Source: a bacterium
GTDB lineage: Bacteria; Electryoneota; JAOADG01
Reading direction: 5' to 3'
Length of the DNA stretch: 34,087 nucleotides
Assembly (NCBI GenBank): GCA_030247525.1
Contig: JAOTSC010000014.1
Location: 1 to 34,087 of the forward strand
The stretch's first letter is position 1; the number at the start of each line of letters is the position of its first letter. The position numbers and the translations under genes are program-made. This document shows positions 21,662 to 32,100 of this stretch, piece after piece. The notes beneath the pieces are model-generated. The model was given only the letters and a program-made list of their open reading frames with translations, was not told the origin of the DNA and did not search any database.

Positions 21662-24259
21662 ATGGCAACCGATAAACTGACGACCAAAGCCCGCCAAGCC
21701 TTTGAGACCGCCATCAGCACGGCAAAACACCGGGGCAACGCCACCTTCGATGGCATTGACCTCCTCGCAGCCCTGCTTGCCGATGAAGGGGGGATGACAC
21801 GCCCGATCCTCGAACAAATTCCGGTCGAATTCGCTAAACTGCAAGCGCGAATTCAGCAGGAGATCGCCCGCAAGCCGGTGGTTCAAGGGGATATCGAAGT
21901 TACTCCCGGCCGCGATATACAAACAATTTTTGCCAAAGCGAGCGAATGGACGACCAAACTCGGCGATGAGTACGTTTCGACTGAACACCTCCTGTTAGCC
22001 CTTGCCGACAGTGGCGGCGACGCTTCCCGGCTCTTAAAAGAAATCGGCGCGACCAGCGACAAACTGTTGCAAGCGACCGCGAAAATTCGCGGCAACCATC
22101 GCGTAGTCGACGAAGACCCGGAAACAAAATTCAACGCCCTCAAGAAGTATGGTCGTGATTTAACCGAATTAGCCGCCAACGGAAAACTCGATCCGGTGAT
22201 CGGACGCGACGACGAAATCCGGCGGGTATTACAGGTACTGTCGAAACGAACCAAAAATAATCCCTTACTAATCGGCGAAGCGGGCGTCGGCAAAACGGCG
22301 ATTGCCGAAGGGATCGCGCACCGCATTGTCGCTGGCGACGTGCCCGATTCCTTGAAGAAGCGGAAAATCGTCTCGCTCGATATCGCCTCACTGACTGCCG
22401 GCGCGAAGTACCGCGGGGAATTCGAGGAGCGGTTGAAGGCGGTAATTCAGGAAGTCGTTGCCGCGAAAGGGAATGTCCTGCTCTTCATCGACGAAATTCA
22501 TACTGTTGTGAGTGCCGGCAATGCCGAAGGCGCGGTCGGCGCCGCCGATATACTGAAACCGCCGCTTGCACGGGGAGAGTTACGTTGCATCGGTGCAACC
22601 ACCATCGACGAATTCCGGAAGCATATCGAGAAAGACCCGGCGCTGGCGCGGCGTTTCCAAACCGTATTGGTAGATGAACCGGGGATCGCCGAAACAGTTG
22701 CAATTCTTCGCGGCTTGAAAGAACGGTATGAAATTCACCACGGTGTATCGATTCGCGACGAAGCGCTGGTCGCGGCTGCCCGGTTATCGCACCGTTATCT
22801 CCCCGACCGCCGATTACCAGATAAAGCGATTGATTTAATCGATGAAGCGTGTGCGCGGTTGCGGATTGAACTGGATAGCGTTCCCGAGGAAATCGACGAA
22901 GTGCAACGGCAAATCCGCCAATTGGAAATTGAGAAAGCCGCGGTCGCCAAAGGTTCGGCGGGAACCCACCAATTACAAGAAATCGAATCAGAACTCGGCG
23001 AATTGAAACAACAGCTTGCGAACTTGAATGAACGATGGCAACGGGAAAAATCTGCCTTGGATTTGGTGCGCGCCGAAGCGGAGAAACTCGATAAACTCAA
23101 ATTGGAAGAAGAACAGTCAATTCGCGCGGGGAACCTGAATCGCGCCGCTGAGCTGAAGTATGGCAGTATTCCTGAAGTGCAAAAGAAAATCACTGAGCTG
23201 CGCAACCGCTATGCCGCCAATGAGAATAGTCCACTACTACCGGAATCGGTCGGTGAAGATGATGTCGCGCAAATCATTTCGCGTGCGACCGGCATTCCCG
23301 TTCAGAAAATGTTGGAGACCGAAAAACGGAAATTGCGTGAATTGGAAGCGCGGTTACATCAGCGAGTGGTTGGGCAGGAGCTCGCAGTGAAAGCGGTTGC
23401 GAATGCGATTCGCCGCTCACGTGCCGGGTTATCCGAATCGTCGCGTCCGATTGGCAGTTTTTTCTTTTTAGGTTCGACTGGCGTCGGAAAGACCGAGTTG
23501 GCGAAAGCGCTCGCCGAAGAGCTCTTCTCCGATGAATCGGCGCTCATTCGCATCGACTTATCGGAATACACCGAGCAGCATAGCGTCGCGCGGCTAATCG
23601 GCGCTCCGCCCGGCTATGTCGGTTACGAAGAGGGGGGACAACTAACCGAAGCAGTCCGCCGCCGCCCCTATGCGGTAATCCTCTTCGATGAAGCGGAAAA
23701 AGCGCATCCGCAGGTATTCAATTTGCTATTGCAAGTCTTGGACGATGGACGATTGACCGATAATCAAGGGCACACGGCGCATTTTGAAAATTGCGTTGTC
23801 ATCTTTACATCGAATATCGGCAGCGAACTGATTTCTGAGCATTTGCGGGAACATAACGGTAGTTCGGATTTACCGGATGAAGTGCGCGAGCACGTGCTTT
23901 CTTTACTCAAATTGAAGTTACGGCCGGAGTTCCTTAACCGATTGGACGAAGTGGTTTTCTTCCATCCATTGAACTCGGAGCAACTCAACGCAATACTCGA
24001 TTTGCAGATTTCCCGGATTCGTAAACGATTGGAACCGCAAGGCTTTGCGTTGGAGGTAAGCGAAGCTGCGAATCAACTGTTGTTGACCGAAGGAACTAAC
24101 TTCGAGTATGGCGCGCGACCTCTCAAGCGGGCTTTGCAGGATTTATTGCTCGATCCGTTAGCCGATGTTTTGTTGAGTGGCGATTTTGAGAGTAGCGATA
24201 CCATTTATGCCGATGTGCAATCCGGTAAGATTATTCTTACCGCCAAAGTGAGTAAATAA
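21662..24259 (+). CDS. clpB: ATP-dependent disaggregase ClpB
   Basis: 865 residues, normal for ClpB. It is a cytoplasmic AAA+ hexamer that, with DnaK, rescues proteins from aggregates. The N domain spans about 1-150 (LTTKARQAFETAISTA). The first AAA module has GEAGVGKTAIAEG near residue 205 and LLFIDEIHTV. The long coiled-coil M domain (about 400-530, rich in E/K/L) separates ClpB from ClpA/ClpC. The second AAA module has GSTGVGKTELAKALAE near 605, GPPGYVGYEEGGQL-like APPGYVGYEEGG, and GARPLKRALQDLL at the end. GAGG precedes the ATG. No CIRCE operator is visible upstream. The stop directly abuts the ppc start, so the two are probably co-transcribed. Confidence 0.96.
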   Translation: MATDKLTTKARQAFETAISTAKHRGNATFDGIDLLAALLADEGGMTRPILEQIPVEFAKLQARIQQEIARKPVVQGDIEVTPGRDIQTIFAKASEWTTKLGDEYVSTEHLLLALADSGGDASRLLKEIGATSDKLLQATAKIRGNHRVVDEDPETKFNALKKYGRDLTELAANGKLDPVIGRDDEIRRVLQVLSKRTKNNPLLIGEAGVGKTAIAEGIAHRIVAGDVPDSLKKRKIVSLDIASLTAGAKYRGEFEERLKAVIQEVVAAKGNVLLFIDEIHTVVSAGNAEGAVGAADILKPPLARGELRCIGATTIDEFRKHIEKDPALARRFQTVLVDEPGIAETVAILRGLKERYEIHHGVSIRDEALVAAARLSHRYLPDRRLPDKAIDLIDEACARLRIELDSVPEEIDEVQRQIRQLEIEKAAVAKGSAGTHQLQEIESELGELKQQLANLNERWQREKSALDLVRAEAEKLDKLKLEEEQSIRAGNLNRAAELKYGSIPEVQKKITELRNRYAANENSPLLPESVGEDDVAQIISRATGIPVQKMLETEKRKLRELEARLHQRVVGQELAVKAVANAIRRSRAGLSESSRPIGSFFFLGSTGVGKTELAKALAEELFSDESALIRIDLSEYTEQHSVARLIGAPPGYVGYEEGGQLTEAVRRRPYAVILFDEAEKAHPQVFNLLLQVLDDGRLTDNQGHTAHFENCVVIFTSNIGSELISEHLREHNGSSDLPDEVREHVLSLLKLKLRPEFLNRLDEVVFFHPLNSEQLNAILDLQISRIRKRLEPQGFALEVSEAANQLLLTEGTNFEYGARPLKRALQDLLLDPLADVLLSGDFESSDTIYADVQSGKIILTAKVSK

Positions 24260-26968
24260 ATGCGGGTAATCGACGAACGACTATCGTTAGTATTGCGGGA
24301 AGATGAGCAGCGATTCGACAAGAAAACCACGCCGTTTCTCAACGATAGTTTACAATTGTATGAACTATGGCAAAAGCAGATCGAGCGATTGTACCCGGAG
24401 CTGTCGCCGGTGATTTTCGCGTTGACTGCATCCGAACAAACGATAAGTAATCTTCACGATTACTCAGCAAGCGATTTGTACCGGATTTCCCATGCGGTCT
24501 CGACGCTATTCCAATTGTACAATCTTGCCGAAGAGCATCACCGCTTGCGCCGCATTGGCGCGCATCGCAGCAGTAAACCAGAAAAGGGAACTTTCGCAGC
24601 TCTTGCCCCGCAGGAATCATTACTCGAAGAATTGCAAAAGGTAAATGTCCGCATCGTATTCACGGCGCATCCTACCGAGGTGCGGCGGCCGGCACTGCTG
24701 CGCGAATGGCGGCAGATTGCGCAATTGCTCGCCGATAGTGAACGCAACGATTTCACCAACGAGCAACATCAGTTACTCCGTGACAATTTAGCGGCATCGA
24801 TTCAATCGTTATTAGTTACCGGGGACGTCCGCACCAACGAGGTAACTCCATATCACGAGATCCGAGATTTATGGTCGCAACTCAGTAATGTTTGGCAAGC
24901 TTCGGAAGCCCTATTCCATCGGATACGGCTCGCCGTTCCGTCATCGCTTGCAACCGAAGCACCGCTATCTCCGCTCTCCTTCGGTTGTTGGGTGGGCAGC
25001 GATGCTGATGGTAATCCGAATATCACCGCCGAGACGATGCAGTATGCGGCGGATACATTGCGCAGGATGGCACTTTCGCGTTACCTGACATCGTGTGAAA
25101 CGATTCGTTCCCAACTCACAATCAATGCTGGTCTACTCGATATTGCACCTGCCATCGGCGAATGGCTTTCGCTCACCGAGCATCGAATGCCGAAAACAAC
25201 TTCACGAATCGGACAACGCTATCGGGAAGAGCCGTTCCGTCGCGCGTTTACGTTCATCTGTGAGCGGATTAGCGATACGTTAAAACAGCTGCCCGAAGAC
25301 GAATCACTTCACGGTTATGAAATCGTCCGAACGATTCCGCCACGCGAGATCGAGTTGCCTTACACCACAGCTTCCGAATTGGAAAACGATTTAATTGCAA
25401 TTCGGAATTCTCTACACGCAACTTTACAATCGCATTATCTCCCCATCGAGCAATTGCTATTTCAGGTGCGCAATTTTGGTTTTCATTATGCGTCCCTCGA
25501 ACATCGGATTCATGCAAAGGATGTCATCGAATGTTTCCAACTGCTATGGCAACCGGAGAATGCATCGCTTTCAGTTGAACAAATTCTATTCCGAATTCGC
25601 GAAACGGTAAATCGTTGTGAAGCGATATCAGTGGAAGCGATTGCCGAGCATCGGGTGATAAAACGGCTGCGGAAAGCCGCGGGATTGCGCCGCGCGTATG
25701 GTTCAAAAACTCTTGATACTGTGATTCTCTCCGGCACCTCCCAAGTCGAAGAATTACTTGGACTCAGTTTACTGCTCGACGCCTGTCAAGTTGATGCAAA
25801 TGAACCGGAACCGATTCGTGTCGTCCCATTATTTGAAACATTGCCCGATTTACAACATGCGCCAGTCTTTCTCAATGAATTGTTTTCGCTCCCGTATTGG
25901 CAAACGAAGTTGCAAGTTGCTCATCGCATCCAGGAAGTGATGCTGGGCTATTCTGATTCCGGGAAAGATGCCGGGATTGTAGCGGCGAATTTAGCACTCG
26001 ATCAAGCTGCTCGTGAGATTCATGCCGCCGGTGAACGCAACCAAGTTGCCATCCAATTTTTCCATGGGCGTGGCGGCACTGTTGCTCGCGGTGGCGGTTT
26101 TCTCTATCAATCGATTGTTGCCTCTCTCCACGGCGTCGGTGATGGTCACTGGAAATTGACCGAACAAGGAGAGATGATTGCGACCCGTTATGGCGATCCT
26201 GCGCTGGCGGTGCGGGTAATCGAACAGATGCTGGTGGCGACCATCGAAGCGCGTACTTTGCAATCCACAATTTCCTCCAATGCCGCGCTGGAATTCGAGG
26301 AACTATCGGTATTATCGGAAAAAGCTTGGCGTGCGCTGGTGTATGAAAAACCGGATTTTGCGCAATTCTTCGCGATCGCGTCTCCGGTCGGAGAATTATC
26401 GGCGTTGCGAATTGGCAGTCGCCCTGCGAAACGCACCCCTGGCGGTGATATCTCGATGTTACGGGCAATCCCTTGGAACTTCGCATGGCTGCAAAACCGC
26501 ATCAATTTGACCGGATGGTACGGTGCCGGAACTGCGCTCAATGCCATTCGACATCAACCGGAATTGTGGCATGGTTTTCTTGCCGCCTTACCACACACCC
26601 CCATTCTGCAATTGCTTATCCAGAAATTGCGAATCTCGCTCTGGCTATCGGATTGGAATGCCGCAGAGTTCTATCTACATCGGGTACCGGAGGAGCATCG
26701 CGCATACATAACCCGGATTCGCAATGAATTCGATGATTTGAAAACAGTATTGGAGGAATTGCAGGAACACCTTCCGGCAAAATCCTATGCAATCTTTCAT
26801 GCGTCGCGCGCAGTACGGGTTGCCCCCTTGCGGGGATTGGCAGCGATTCAGAGTGAACTCATTGACCGCTTCCGTAATCAAACCAACACAACGGTTGAGA
26901 CGATGCTGCAGCGCGCCTTATTGCAATCCTTTATCGGCGTTTCGGCAGGATTGCGTAATACCGGTTGA
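24260..26968 (+). CDS. ppc: Phosphoenolpyruvate carboxylase
   Basis: 902 residues, typical for bacterial PEPC. It carboxylates phosphoenolpyruvate with bicarbonate to oxaloacetate and so refills the TCA cycle. VFTAHPTEVRRP near residue 135 holds the catalytic histidine. GCWVGSDADGNPNIT, LGYSDSGKDAG and FHGRGGTVARGGG (near 600) are the known active-site segments, and the C-terminus GVSAGLRNTG is the conserved tail. The ATG starts on the base after the clpB stop, so it depends on translation of clpB or on a ribosome site inside it. The clpB-ppc pairing is functionally unexplained. The product could supply carbon skeletons used by the 2-oxoacid enzyme encoded upstream. Confidence 0.97.
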   Translation: MRVIDERLSLVLREDEQRFDKKTTPFLNDSLQLYELWQKQIERLYPELSPVIFALTASEQTISNLHDYSASDLYRISHAVSTLFQLYNLAEEHHRLRRIGAHRSSKPEKGTFAALAPQESLLEELQKVNVRIVFTAHPTEVRRPALLREWRQIAQLLADSERNDFTNEQHQLLRDNLAASIQSLLVTGDVRTNEVTPYHEIRDLWSQLSNVWQASEALFHRIRLAVPSSLATEAPLSPLSFGCWVGSDADGNPNITAETMQYAADTLRRMALSRYLTSCETIRSQLTINAGLLDIAPAIGEWLSLTEHRMPKTTSRIGQRYREEPFRRAFTFICERISDTLKQLPEDESLHGYEIVRTIPPREIELPYTTASELENDLIAIRNSLHATLQSHYLPIEQLLFQVRNFGFHYASLEHRIHAKDVIECFQLLWQPENASLSVEQILFRIRETVNRCEAISVEAIAEHRVIKRLRKAAGLRRAYGSKTLDTVILSGTSQVEELLGLSLLLDACQVDANEPEPIRVVPLFETLPDLQHAPVFLNELFSLPYWQTKLQVAHRIQEVMLGYSDSGKDAGIVAANLALDQAAREIHAAGERNQVAIQFFHGRGGTVARGGGFLYQSIVASLHGVGDGHWKLTEQGEMIATRYGDPALAVRVIEQMLVATIEARTLQSTISSNAALEFEELSVLSEKAWRALVYEKPDFAQFFAIASPVGELSALRIGSRPAKRTPGGDISMLRAIPWNFAWLQNRINLTGWYGAGTALNAIRHQPELWHGFLAALPHTPILQLLIQKLRISLWLSDWNAAEFYLHRVPEEHRAYITRIRNEFDDLKTVLEELQEHLPAKSYAIFHASRAVRVAPLRGLAAIQSELIDRFRNQTNTTVETMLQRALLQSFIGVSAGLRNTG

Positions 26969-27015
26969 TATTGGCGTTTGCGAATCGTATGTTAGCCGTT
27001 TCTTGGGGGGTTATT

Positions 27016-27507
27016 ATGATCGATACAAATCACTGGCGCGAACTATTTGCCGACGAACAACTGACGAGGCAGCGCGCTTTTGCGCAATACACCGATGACA
27101 TTATCGCAACAATCGCGAAGTTGCCGGGTTATAGTTGGTGTGGTTTCTACTGGGTAGTGGGCGATACGCTGCACCTCGGCGCATGGCGCGGGCCCCACGC
27201 TACCGAACATGTCGCGATACCGGTTGGACAAGGGATTTGCGGAGCGGCAGTGACTTCGCGGGAAACCGTAATTGTCGACGATGTCACAAAAGACCCGCGT
27301 TACCTGCAGTGTTTCCTTTCGACAAAATCGGAAATCGTGGTTCCCATTTATACTGACGGTGATCCAAGTAAGGACGTTATCGGGGAAATCGATATCGATA
27401 GCGATAAAACCGGTATGTTCACATCGGACGACCGCTTACAATTGGAAAAACTCGCGACCTTGATTGGAAAGTTCTATCCTACCGGTTTCGATCCCCGTTT
27501 GGTGTAG
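27016..27507 (+). CDS. GAF-domain protein, free methionine-R-sulfoxide reductase-like
   Basis: 163 residues starting at ATG 27016 behind a G-rich TTGGGGGG; an alternative TTG at 26965 would overlap ppc. A single GAF domain fills the protein: YSWCGFYWVVGDTLHLGAW, HVAIPVGQGICGAAV, ETVIVDDVTKDPRYLQC, SEIVVPIY and IGEIDIDS. This is the layout of fRMsr (E. coli YebR), which reduces free methionine-R-sulfoxide. Of the three cysteines in the E. coli enzyme, the second (GICG) and the catalytic third (LQC) are present. The first, normally in CVRIPFG, is His here (HVAIPVG). A two-cysteine mechanism is plausible. It is likely co-transcribed with ppc and is followed by a strong terminator. Confidence 0.85.
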   Translation: MIDTNHWRELFADEQLTRQRAFAQYTDDIIATIAKLPGYSWCGFYWVVGDTLHLGAWRGPHATEHVAIPVGQGICGAAVTSRETVIVDDVTKDPRYLQCFLSTKSEIVVPIYTDGDPSKDVIGEIDIDSDKTGMFTSDDRLQLEKLATLIGKFYPTGFDPRLV

Positions 27508-27547
27508 TGTATCTTCAGAATCTATCCTCGGGTGGGGGTTTGAGAAG

Positions 27548-27572
27548 GGGCGTATCGCATACGCCCTTTTTT
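27548..27572 (+). terminator. Intrinsic terminator after the clpB-ppc-GAF gene group
   Basis: GGGCGTAT-cgc-ATACGCCC followed by TTTTTT, 40 bases past the GAF stop. The stem word is the same as in the capped palindromes at 13132, 18163 and 31050. Confidence 0.85.
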
Positions 27573-27654
27573 CATGGGCGAACACCGGTTCTGCTGTATA
27601 CAAGTAATTGGCAAAGTTAGTTCTATTACTGTACGTAAATCTATCTCACGAATA

Positions 27655-27723
27655 GGTAGCCGCTGGCTTTAGCCAGCGAATAGAGTGAAAATTATAAAAC
27701 GCGGTCTAAAGCCCACGGCTACC
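27655..27723. repeat. Composite palindrome GGTAGCCG...CGGCTACC, copy 2
   Basis: Arms GGTAGCCG (27655-27662) and CGGCTACC (27716-27723) enclose CGCTGGCTTTAGCCAGCG and a second, imperfect GCGGTCTAAAGCCCAC hairpin. It is homologous to the 7363-7435 copy, with compensatory changes in the first hairpin (CAGG...CCTG there, CTGG...CCAG here). The rest of 27573-27863 shows no gene. Confidence 0.85.
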
Positions 27724-27863
27724 AATACAAAGCGAATAAACAAGATCGTTTCGTATCTTTTTAGAACCAATATCCTATTGGAACCGTTTACCGAAGTTTC
27801 CTACCTTGTACCCTGAATGACGACTTACTGCAACTTGAACGCCAACGCGACAGGAATTAACCG

Positions 27864-28490
27864 ATGAGCCAACCACATTCCATCGACCAATACGAACTCG
27901 ACCGTTACCTTTGCATCTTGCGGGATATCGATACGAACACTGTACAATTTCGGTGGGCGTCTGATAACCTCGCCCGCTTGTTGTGCAGTGCTGCCGTGGC
28001 GAAACTGCCTCATCGCAAAATCACCGTGAAAACGCCAGTGGGGATTGGCGAGGGTGTTGAACTCGCGACAAATGTGATGGGGGTTCCGATTTACCGTGCC
28101 GGGCAGGCATTGGTACAGGCGTTTCTCGGTGTAGTGCCGCAAGCGGCAGTCGGTTCGTTATTGATTCAACGCAATGAGGAGACAGCGCAACCGAAATTGT
28201 TTTACAAAAAATTTCCCCATCCACTGCCGCCGAATGCAATTATCCTTGATCCGATGCTTGCAACGGCGGGTTCGGCGATTATGGCGGTGAATATTTTGAA
28301 GGAACACGGCTACGCATCGGATTCGATTTATTTCCTCGGGGTCGTCGCTTCACAGGAAGGTTTTGATCGGCTCTCGCAACACATTCCAACGGCGCACATC
28401 ACGGTAGCCGCGGTCGATCCGCGCTTGACTGCAATGAAGTACATCGATCCCGGATTAGGCGATTATGGCGACCGCTACTTCGGCACTTGA
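27864..28490 (+). CDS. upp: Uracil phosphoribosyltransferase
   Basis: 208 residues, the standard length. It converts uracil and PRPP to UMP in pyrimidine salvage. ELDRYLCILRDIDTNTVQFR is the N-terminal oligomerisation part. VPIYRAGQALVQAF corresponds to the VPILRAG segment of the family. ILDPMLATAGSAIMA is the PRPP-binding loop. YIDPGLGDYGDRYFGT is the C-terminal uracil-binding signature. AGGA lies eight bases before the ATG. It is monocistronic, with a terminator-like hairpin about 120 bases downstream. Confidence 0.95.
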   Translation: MSQPHSIDQYELDRYLCILRDIDTNTVQFRWASDNLARLLCSAAVAKLPHRKITVKTPVGIGEGVELATNVMGVPIYRAGQALVQAFLGVVPQAAVGSLLIQRNEETAQPKLFYKKFPHPLPPNAIILDPMLATAGSAIMAVNILKEHGYASDSIYFLGVVASQEGFDRLSQHIPTAHITVAAVDPRLTAMKYIDPGLGDYGDRYFGT

Positions 28491-28607
28491 TATCTTGGAT
28501 ATTCTATTTTCCGTTTTACAGTGTTTACTGTGTTGGGCGAATTCTCTGAGCGCCCTTTGTTGTAGTAGGAACAGACCTCAGAAAAGTCCGTCCTCGTTTT
28601 TGAGTAC

Positions 28608-28635
28608 GGGCGAACCTTGTGTTCGCCCTTTTGTT
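28608..28635 (+). terminator. Intrinsic terminator downstream of upp
   Basis: GGGCGAAC-cttgt-GTTCGCCC followed by TTTTG, of the same family as 2277-2297 and 7208-7228. A weaker GGGCG...CGCCC hairpin occurs near 28536-28553. Confidence 0.7.
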
Positions 28636-29114
28636 TTGGGTTGGTAGTTTTAGGTTGGTTGTTTTGTACTGGTGGTTACGGGTTTCCAAACCCGTTCCGT
28701 AGGGGCGTGCCGCGCACGCACTTCTGTTTGTATCGTAGGGGCGGCTGGCAGCAGCCCTTTCTTTAGTAGGGACAGATCCCAGAAAAGTCTGTCCATGTCA
28801 TTGCGAGCGTAGCGAAGCAACCCCGCAGGGCTCACCGAAGGTAATCCCATTTGCTATCGTAGGGGCGGCTGGCAGCCGCCCTTGTTTCAGTAGGGGCAGA
28901 CCCTCTGGGTCGCCCTTTTGTTTTTACAGGTCTGGAGACCTGTCTGTACCCAATACAGGCGGGGACGCCTGTCTCTACCCAATTTCGGGCGGACACGATG
29001 GTCCACCCCTACCCACCCCCTACCACCTTACACCCTACACCTTACACCTTTCACCCTTCACCATTTTTTTCGATCCCCATTGCCCATTCCCCTTCACCCT
29101 ACACCCTTCACCTT
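28636..29114. repeat. Mosaic of palindromic repeats downstream of the second SBBP gene
   Basis: No gene. Modules in order include ACGGGTTTCCAAACCCGT (28678-28695), a capped GGGCGTGC element and GGGCGGCTggcAGCAGCCC. These are followed by an ACAGATCCCAGAAAAGTCTGT element, ATTGCGAGCGTAGCGAAGC, and GGGCGGCTggcAGCCGCCC near 28865-28883. GGGCAGACCctctGGGTCGCCC, CAGGTCTggAGACCTG and ACAGGCGgggaCGCCTGT come next. The stretch ends in CACCTTACACC-type low-complexity sequence. In inverse orientation it parallels 1932-2297. Confidence 0.85.
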
Positions 29115-32100
29115 TCACCTTAGCAGCACCATCTTCTTTGTTTTCACAAAATCCCCGGATTGCATCCGCACGAAATAGGTTCCCGACGAAAGATGTTGTC
29201 CATCGATGGTCACTCGATAACTTCCGGTTTGCTGTTTCTGGTTTACAAGGGTTGCGACTTCCCGACCGGTGATGTCGAATAGTTTTAGATCGACAAATCC
29301 CGGTTTTGGTAGTGAGTAGGAAATGGTTGTGGAAGAGTTGAAGGGGTTGGGGTAGTTTTGGGATAACGAATAGGTTTGTGGAAAAAGAATCCGTTCTGTT
29401 GCAATATCGGTCGTATCGATGTGGATTTTTGTCAAAAAAGCATCTTCAAATCCAGCATTATAAGTTGGGTCGAAACCGTTTGGTGTCGTTGGAAAACTCG
29501 GACTGTCGGTAATACCGGAAACATAAATATCGTTATTGTTATCGACGGTCACACAAAATCCATCATCAGAGTTTGAGCCGCCAAGGTATGTACCATATAG
29601 TAAGTTGGAACCGGTACTATCCAATACTGCGACGAAGCAATCACCGCCGCCATTATAAGTAGCATCGAAACAGTTGGCAGTAACCGGAAAATCAGCACTA
29701 TTGGTCTGTCCAGTGATGAGGATGCTTCCATTAGTAGATAGATCAGAAGGGGCTGCCAAATCAGAACCGGTTCCACCGAGAAGTGTGCTAAAAACGACGC
29801 TTCTACCATTCTGATTGAACTTTGTGACAAATGCTTTTCTTGTTCCTAAATGCAACGTATCGAAAGCGCCGGGAGTCGTGGGAAAGTCCAAACTCGATGT
29901 GTAACCTGTAACTAGTACCTCATTTGTGTTCAACACTTTGACCGTCTGTGCTACATCATAGGAAGAACCACCCCAATAAGTGCTGTACAGCAATTGTGAG
30001 CCGTCGGCAGTTAAGCAAAGGAGAGCACAATCATAGCCCTCCCCACCGCCGAAAGACGTATCAATCGCATCAGCCGTTATCGGGAAATCAGAACTTAGCG
30101 TGGTAGGTGCTGCCCAGAGGTAACCGGAACGATCGTAATCGATGGCTAAGATACCATCGATACTGTTACCACCGAGGAAAGTACAAAACAGTAGTTGGGT
30201 TCCCGAAGCATTGAGATGAAGCAAGAAACCATCGCTATTGCCGTGCATCGAATTTTGCAAAGCGTTTGTTATCGGAAAGTTCGCACTTGCAGTTAAACCG
30301 GACGCGTAGTAACCGCCAATACCATCGGAACATAAATCGTCTAATTGATCGGTGGAACTTCCACCGATGACAACACTATACTGTATCGCCGAACCGGTGC
30401 TATTCAGTTTTGTTACAAAACCATCTCCATCACCACCCCGTGGACCAAAACTGCTGGTGGTCGGAAAATCACCGGATCTCGCTATACCTGCGACAACAAC
30501 ATTGCCAACACTATCGATTAAAACACCGGTGCAACCATCATCTCCTCCACCACCGATTGAAGTACTAAACAATAGTTGTGATCCGGATGCATTGAAATGG
30601 GTGATGTAACCGTCCCGTGCGCTAATGGTTGGGTCGAATGCGCCTGGAGTTGTCGGGAAGTTCCAACTTTCCGTTGCCCCGACCAGAATTATTCCACCGT
30701 TACCATCAAGACACATATCCAAACCATTATCATCGTCATTACCCCCCAAAAAGGTGCTATAGATGAGGGGATCGATGCGTAAGGAATGGTCGGGGTTATA
30801 ACCGTTCGGCAGTACGATCCCGAACGTGTTTTGGTCGGTGAGTTCAAATGTCGCTTCGATTTCCGTTCGACTCCCATTTGCCGAAATCTGATACACACTC
30901 GGCAACGCAGTTCGCAATTCCCCCAATGATGTTGACAGGAGAAGCTCGGCAATGGGCAATGGGGATTGGGCAATAGGGGATGGGTGTTGGGTGTTAGGTG
31001 ATGGGTAGGGGCGGACTCCCATGTCCGTCCGCGTCGTTTCTGTGGTAGCGGGCGTATGCCATACGCCCCTACTGGAATCCATTACGCCATCGGACAAGAA
31101 TGTCCGATGTACGGTTCCTCCAGTAGTTCGTGAATCGCGTAGCAGGGCACGAACATTTACATCGGGCGACCCAGAGGGTCTGCCCCTACTGGAACATTTG
31201 TCAGACAGGATTGTCTGACCTACACCTGTAACTGCGGGCGTGCGCGGCACGCCCCTACTGTTCCCAGTCCCCCGTTCCCTGTTCCCTTTATCCAAATGAG
31301 ATTGCTTCGGCGCAGGGCGCTCTCGCAATGACAGTAACGATTCCGGATCCCCGAACCCCGAAATCCGATCCCCTTCTAATCCCTCGACAGACATCCGAAT
31401 TTGTGACGGATCGAAGCCGGGATGGACGATGAAATCGAATTCTAATTTGCCTTCGTTTTCATACCATTCGATATCGATCCCATCCCACACTTCCCGATAC
31501 ACGACCGTAGAAAAGTTGCGACAATTTGGAGCCCACTTCGAAGAATCATTCCCCAAGAAGTAATTATTCTTCCAGGGGAGTTCACCCTGCGCTTCCACGC
31601 TTTGTGCTTCCGCACGGTGTAAGGTGGAAAAAGATTGGTGTAGGGTGTAAGGTGTAGGGTGTAAGAAATCGGGTGAAGGGTTTAGGGTATAAGGTGTAGG
31701 GTGTTGAGTAGAAAAAGATTGGAAAAGGTTCTCGGAATCTTCTTTTGTTGACCTTTCACCATTCACCTTTAACCCTTCACCCTTGACCTTTGACCCTTCA
31801 CCCTTGACCTTTGACCCTTCACCCTTGACCTTTGACCCTTCACCCTTGACCTTTGACCCTTCACTTTTCACGAAGTGAAACTTCAGTGCATGAGATATCA
31901 TTGGAACATTTTCACGCGCGGGATGGCGGCGCAGCATTTCCGGTAAGTCATTTTCCATTACGTCGTCGGACAAGAATGTCCGACGTACGGAGCCACCTGT
32001 GGGCGGCTGCCAGCCGCCCCTACCCTGTTCCCCATTGCCTATTGCCTGTTCCCCATTCCCCAAATGAGATTGCTTCGTCGCTGCGCTACCTCGCAATGAC

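Noticed and set aside
31772-31865. Possible CRISPR array
   Set aside because: The 21-bp units are directly adjacent with no spacers, and they code for a heptad within an ORF. No cas genes are seen in the window.
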